NCBI GenBank assembly: GCA_900540705.1
Contig: UQGR01000048.1
Location: forward strand, 1-9,836
Reading direction: 5' to 3'
Origin: an uncultured Mollicutes bacterium
GTDB lineage: Bacteria; Bacillota_I; Bacilli_A; Acholeplasmatales; Anaeroplasmataceae
Length of the DNA: 9,836 nt
Part shown: in pieces, positions 6,738 through 9,836 of the stretch
Layout: each line of letters opens with the position of its first letter
Numbering within the stretch: position 1 is the first letter of the stretch
Made by a program: the position numbers and the translations under genes
The notes under the pieces: generated by a model
What the model saw: the letters and a program-made list of their open reading frames with translations, nothing else
The model's database searches: none
Told to the model about the DNA's origin: nothing

Positions 6738-7490
6738 ATGAGAAAACCAGTTATGGCTGGCAACTGGAAGATGAACAAGACAAGAGACGAGGCATTGCAG
6801 TTTATATATGCTGTAAGCGATAAGCTTCCATCCAATGATGTTCTTGACTCTATTGTTTGTGCTCCAGCAATCGTACTAAGAGATTTAGTAAAAAGACAAG
6901 GAGATTCCTTAAGAATTGGTGCTCAGAATATGCACTATGCTACAAGTGGAGCTTATACAGGAGAGATTTCTCCAAATATGCTAGTAACTACAGGTGTAGA
7001 ATATGTAATCTTAGGACATAGTGAAAGAAGAGCTTATTTTAATGAAACAGATGAAACTGTAAATTTAAAAGTAAAGGCAGCCTTAGACAATGGGCTTAAG
7101 CCAATCGTTTGTTGTGGAGAATCTTTAGAAGAAAGAGAAAACGGAACAACCCATGATGTTTTAACTAGACAAATAACTCTTGCATTAAAGGATATCAGTA
7201 GTGATGGTTTAGCCAATGTCATTATTGCTTATGAACCAATTTGGGCGATTGGAACAGGAAAAGTAGCTTCTGCTGAAATGGCGGATGAAGCTTGTGGATT
7301 CATTCGTTCTTTAGTAAAAGATTTATATTGTGAAAAATGTGCTGATGAAATTCGTATTTTGTATGGAGGCTCTGTTTCTACAAAGAGTGTAGAGGAGCTT
7401 ATGGCACAACCAAATATTGATGGTGGTTTAGTTGGTGGAGCTTCCTTAAATTCTGACAGTTTTATTGAGCTTTGTAATAAAGCAATTTAA
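6738..7490 (+). CDS. tpiA: Triose-phosphate isomerase
   Basis: This 250-residue enzyme interconverts dihydroxyacetone phosphate and glyceraldehyde 3-phosphate; the length is the family norm for a single TIM barrel. Catalytic and signature segments are all present: AGNWKMN with Asn9 and Lys11, GHSERR with the electrophile His94, AYEPIWAIGTGK with the catalytic base Glu166 and the flexible loop after it, YGGSV near 209-213, and the phosphate-binding GGLVGGASL near 229-237. Several Cys residues occur (41, 125, 126, 186, 198, 201, 246), as in many anaerobe proteins. The ATG follows AAAGGA (6722-6727) at 10 bases. It is the last gene of the pgk operon and ends ten bases before the terminator. Confidence 0.97.
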   Translation: MRKPVMAGNWKMNKTRDEALQFIYAVSDKLPSNDVLDSIVCAPAIVLRDLVKRQGDSLRIGAQNMHYATSGAYTGEISPNMLVTTGVEYVILGHSERRAYFNETDETVNLKVKAALDNGLKPIVCCGESLEERENGTTHDVLTRQITLALKDISSDGLANVIIAYEPIWAIGTGKVASAEMADEACGFIRSLVKDLYCEKCADEIRILYGGSVSTKSVEELMAQPNIDGGLVGGASLNSDSFIELCNKAI

Positions 7491-7499
7491 TAAAATATA

Positions 7500-7533
7500 C
7501 CCTGATTTTTAATAAAATCGGGGTTTTTCTTTT
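7500..7533 (+). terminator. Intrinsic terminator of the pgk-HPr-tpiA operon
   Basis: CCCTGATTTT (7500-7509) pairs with AAAATCGGGG (7514-7523) across a TAAT loop. The stem is ten pairs with one G-T wobble, followed by TTTTTCTTTT. It stands ten bases after the tpiA stop and separates the operon from the promoter of the next gene. Confidence 0.92.
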
Positions 7534-7552
7534 GACTAAAAACATTTTATTT

Positions 7553-7569
7553 TGTCGAATTTTGTCGCA
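7553..7569 (+). promoter_or_regulatory. Tandem Spo0A-box-like heptamers (possible operator)
   Basis: TGTCGAA (7553-7559) is an exact match to the Spo0A box. TGTCGCA (7563-7569) is one mismatch away, starts exactly ten bases later and shares the same TTT lead-in, so both face the same side of the helix. They lie just upstream of the -35 at 7579, centred near -58 and -48 from the predicted start, where Spo0A sits when it activates sigma-A promoters. That Spo0A binds here is an inference; no spo0A or sporulation gene is visible in this window. Confidence 0.4.
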
Positions 7570-7578
7570 GGCTTTTTT

Positions 7579-7607
7579 TTGACTTTCTCAGTATTTAAAA
7601 CTATAAT
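7579..7607 (+). promoter_or_regulatory. Near-consensus sigma-A promoter for the secreted protein gene
   Basis: TTGACT (7579-7584) and TATAAT (7602-7607) are separated by 17 bases, so eleven of twelve consensus bases match. A T-run precedes the -35. The predicted start is near 7614, only a few bases before the ribosome site AAGGGAGGT (7616-7624), giving a leader of about 19 bases. Confidence 0.85.
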
Positions 7608-7632
7608 TAAAATAGAAGGGAGGTCTATACGA

Positions 7633-9836
7633 ATGAAAAAATTTATGATGTTCTTTGCTATTTTAGGGGCTTTCTCTATTTTCTTTTTAAATAATATAGT
7701 AAAGGCTCAAGAAATCAAAATAGAAGAATGTATCTATACAAATATTGATAGTGCTATCTTAGTTTATGAAGTAGATGATGAAGGGAATGATACTTATAAT
7801 ATAGTTTTTGAAATGGAAAATAAAAAATTTAAGCATAACATATTTCAATATCATTATGTGAATTTTAAGGATAGACAATGGATTTGTCGAACTGATTTGA
7901 TAGAAGAAGCTTCAGAAGTTATCCTATTAAAGTTAGATATATCTCTAGCTTCTAGAACCTCTTACTTCATTGAAATGATTTGTATGTTAGCAGAAGATTT
8001 TTCACAGCTTTATAGAGTGACTTGTCTTGCAGATTATGATTTAAATGAAATATTAGTTTCTGAGTCAAAAAACGCAAATGAAGTATTAGAAATCCAGGCT
8101 TTAATAGAGGCGAGATTTAATTATCTAACTAGTTTACTTGGCGTAGAACCTTATGATAATGAAATAAATGTAGATGAGGTTCTACAGACCTCTATGAATC
8201 AAGAGGGAATCTCTTATTCCTACCTTCAAGACAATACAAAGGCTAGAAATTATGAGGTATTCAACAATAGTGCATTTTTGGATCAATTTGTAGTTTGTGC
8301 AGATGACAATATCATAGAAATTATACCTATAGAAGTATTCTTTATGAATGGCCCACACTTAGCTTGTGGTTCGGGATATGGATACTATGTCAATGTAATG
8401 GATGAAACACCATCAGGTGACATAAAAAAATGTGAAGTGTTTGTTTTTGAGGTGAACAATTTTAGAAAAAAAGATGAAGATTATTCCTTTATACAAATAA
8501 TTCCTTTGTTTCAACAAAATTTTAAAGCAGTTACATATTCTTATGATACCTCTCAAATATATTCAGAACTTTTCAAAATTAGTGGTAAAGATAGACATGT
8601 TGTGTCTAAAGGCGTGGATGTTCCAGCATACTCTATATCCAATCCGTCTGAAACTCTTTTAATGGAAGTTATTGGAGGACCAAATATTGGAGATGAAAAC
8701 TTTGACCCTGCAATCGATCAGGGAGCATGCTTGCAAAATTTATTATTTTCTGTAGATAATCCTAAGGATTATCATGCTGATTTAGATGATGTTTCAGGAA
8801 ATGCTTTATACAACAATTTAAGTAATTTATTATATTATTTATCTGATTTTCATATAGCAATTAGTCTTGCAAATAAGATAAAGGATATTTTAGAAGTGCT
8901 AACAGGTTATAAAAAACAAATGGAAACCAATAAAGCAAATTTGGAAAGAGAATTTTCAAATACTAGAAAATTAAATTTCGCGACAACGATTCCGAAACCA
9001 AGATGTGTAACATTTGGTGGAAATCTAAATAATACATATGTATATATTGGAGAAGCGGATACTGGTTCAGCAAAAGATAAGAACGAAATGTTTTCCTTTC
9101 AAAATATTTATTATATGGGTGGAGATGTTACGACTTTTAGAGTACAAGAATTAGTTACATTTTGCTTAAATCGCTATAACTATAGCTATTACAATAAGTA
9201 TTACAGTCGAGAAAAAATATTAGCTGTGCATATGGAATTATATGTGGACGACAATTATAATCAAAAAACAAAATTATCAATAAATAAAAACAGTCAATTA
9301 GAAATAAATGATAATTTTAATAGGTTACTAGAATTCAATCCTCCTGTTTCGGGATTATATAGTTTAAACATTTATAGCAGTAAGCAAGCTGAAATACTTA
9401 TTTTTGATAATTATGGAAGACGTTTATATGATCATTATATTCATCAAAATATAAATAGTATAATCATCAATTTAAGTGAAAATTTTAAGTATCATTTTTT
9501 AATAAAAAACTATGGTTCTAACATTAAACTTAATTTTAACATAACTTCATATGAATTCACCTCAAATCCTATTTTAAGAGATAATACTTATAGTTTTTTA
9601 TTAAATAATCAGTCGTATCAAATATATAGTATTAATGTAACTGAATTTGCAAATTATACATTTACAACATATAGTAATACAGATACTAAATTATATATTT
9701 ATAACGATGATAACTATGAATTATATAATGAATATAAGTTTAATGGAATTTCTTTATACATTAAAGAACCTACTACAGCTATCAAGAAATCCAAAAAGAT
9801 TAAAATAAAAATAAATGATGAAGAAGTAGATGCATA
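7633..9836 (+). CDS. Large secreted protein with signal peptide and probable C-terminal PPC-like beta domains (3' end outside window)
   Basis: The frame stays open from this ATG to the window end (734 full codons plus two bases), so the protein is incomplete at its C-terminus. AAGGGAGGT (7616-7624) and a strong promoter support the start. Residues 1-26 form a Sec signal peptide (MKKF, a hydrophobic core, then IVKAQ), probably cut after VKA, so the product is exported. No lipobox is visible, and the unseen end could hold an anchor. Residues about 30-330 are mixed alpha/beta with scattered Cys (33, 85, 117, 131, 245) and the Gly-rich stretch CGSGYGYY (245-252). Residues about 397-445 are helical and charged. 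Near 568-635, FNPPVSGLYSLNIYS, ILIFDNYGRRLYD and the following strands fit pre-peptidase C-terminal (PPC)-like beta sandwiches. YQIYSINV to KLYIYND (662-692) looks like a second copy. I see no HExxH, Ser-protease or glycosidase motif and name no function. A surface-binding role is plausible but unproven. Confidence 0.85.
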   Translation, partial: MKKFMMFFAILGAFSIFFLNNIVKAQEIKIEECIYTNIDSAILVYEVDDEGNDTYNIVFEMENKKFKHNIFQYHYVNFKDRQWICRTDLIEEASEVILLKLDISLASRTSYFIEMICMLAEDFSQLYRVTCLADYDLNEILVSESKNANEVLEIQALIEARFNYLTSLLGVEPYDNEINVDEVLQTSMNQEGISYSYLQDNTKARNYEVFNNSAFLDQFVVCADDNIIEIIPIEVFFMNGPHLACGSGYGYYVNVMDETPSGDIKKCEVFVFEVNNFRKKDEDYSFIQIIPLFQQNFKAVTYSYDTSQIYSELFKISGKDRHVVSKGVDVPAYSISNPSETLLMEVIGGPNIGDENFDPAIDQGACLQNLLFSVDNPKDYHADLDDVSGNALYNNLSNLLYYLSDFHIAISLANKIKDILEVLTGYKKQMETNKANLEREFSNTRKLNFATTIPKPRCVTFGGNLNNTYVYIGEADTGSAKDKNEMFSFQNIYYMGGDVTTFRVQELVTFCLNRYNYSYYNKYYSREKILAVHMELYVDDNYNQKTKLSINKNSQLEINDNFNRLLEFNPPVSGLYSLNIYSSKQAEILIFDNYGRRLYDHYIHQNINSIIINLSENFKYHFLIKNYGSNIKLNFNITSYEFTSNPILRDNTYSFLLNNQSYQIYSINVTEFANYTFTTYSNTDTKLYIYNDDNYELYNEYKFNGISLYIKEPTTAIKKSKKIKIKINDEEVDA

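Noticed and set aside
7532..7537. A second TTGACT as a -35 element
   Set aside because: It has no -10 at 16-18 bases downstream (that position reads TCGAAT) and it lies in the terminator T-run.
1..9836. CRISPR array, insertion sequence, prophage, tRNA or rRNA
   Set aside because: No regularly spaced repeats, transposase or phage motifs, terminal inverted repeats or cloverleaf patterns were seen by eye on either strand.

Overview
The window is a stretch of a low-GC Bacillota genome. Every gene reads left to right and they are tightly packed. From about position 575 to the end it is AT-rich, with TTA/AAA/GAT-heavy codon use, mostly TAA stops, clear Shine-Dalgarno sites and strong sigma-A type promoters. 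The DnaE polymerase (Gram-positive DnaE type) and the glycolytic genes suggest a gut-type low-GC Firmicute, possibly Erysipelotrichia-like; that placement is an inference. The first ~570 bases differ: they are richer in GC (about 41% over the first 300 bases by hand count, versus about one third in a sampled line of dnaE). They carry the end of a methylthioadenosine/S-adenosylhomocysteine nucleosidase gene and the start of a small protein that recalls Lachnospiraceae proteins.

Layout: (1) 1-318, the 3' end of mtnN. (2) 413-826, an apparently chimeric ORF. Its first ~53 residues look like a small cytoplasmic protein, and the rest looks like the end of a surface protein (Ig-like strands, membrane helix, basic tail). 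The change falls near 563-575 and may be an assembly join or a genomic breakpoint. (3) 858-3791, dnaE, with a promoter overlapping the end of the preceding ORF and an intrinsic terminator whose loop holds the dnaE stop codon. (4) 3824-4915 and 4944-5150, two unrecognised genes: a soluble, possibly helical-repeat protein and a two-helix membrane peptide. (5) 5254-7490, a glycolytic operon with its own promoter and terminator: pgk, an HPr-like gene and tpiA. (6) 7633 to the window end, a large secreted protein with a signal peptide, probably ending in pre-peptidase-C-like beta domains. It has a near-perfect promoter preceded by two helically phased Spo0A-box-like heptamers.

Pgk and TpiA are lower-glycolysis enzymes. 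The HPr-like protein between them keeps the phosphorylatable His and regulatory Ser but lacks the Arg and Pro that follow the His in ordinary HPr, so it may be a regulatory rather than sugar-transport phosphocarrier. I see no CRISPR array, tRNA, rRNA, transposase or phage gene. The points most worth a second look are the HPr variant in the glycolytic operon, the chimeric junction, the stop codon inside the terminator, and the large secreted protein with its possible Spo0A control.
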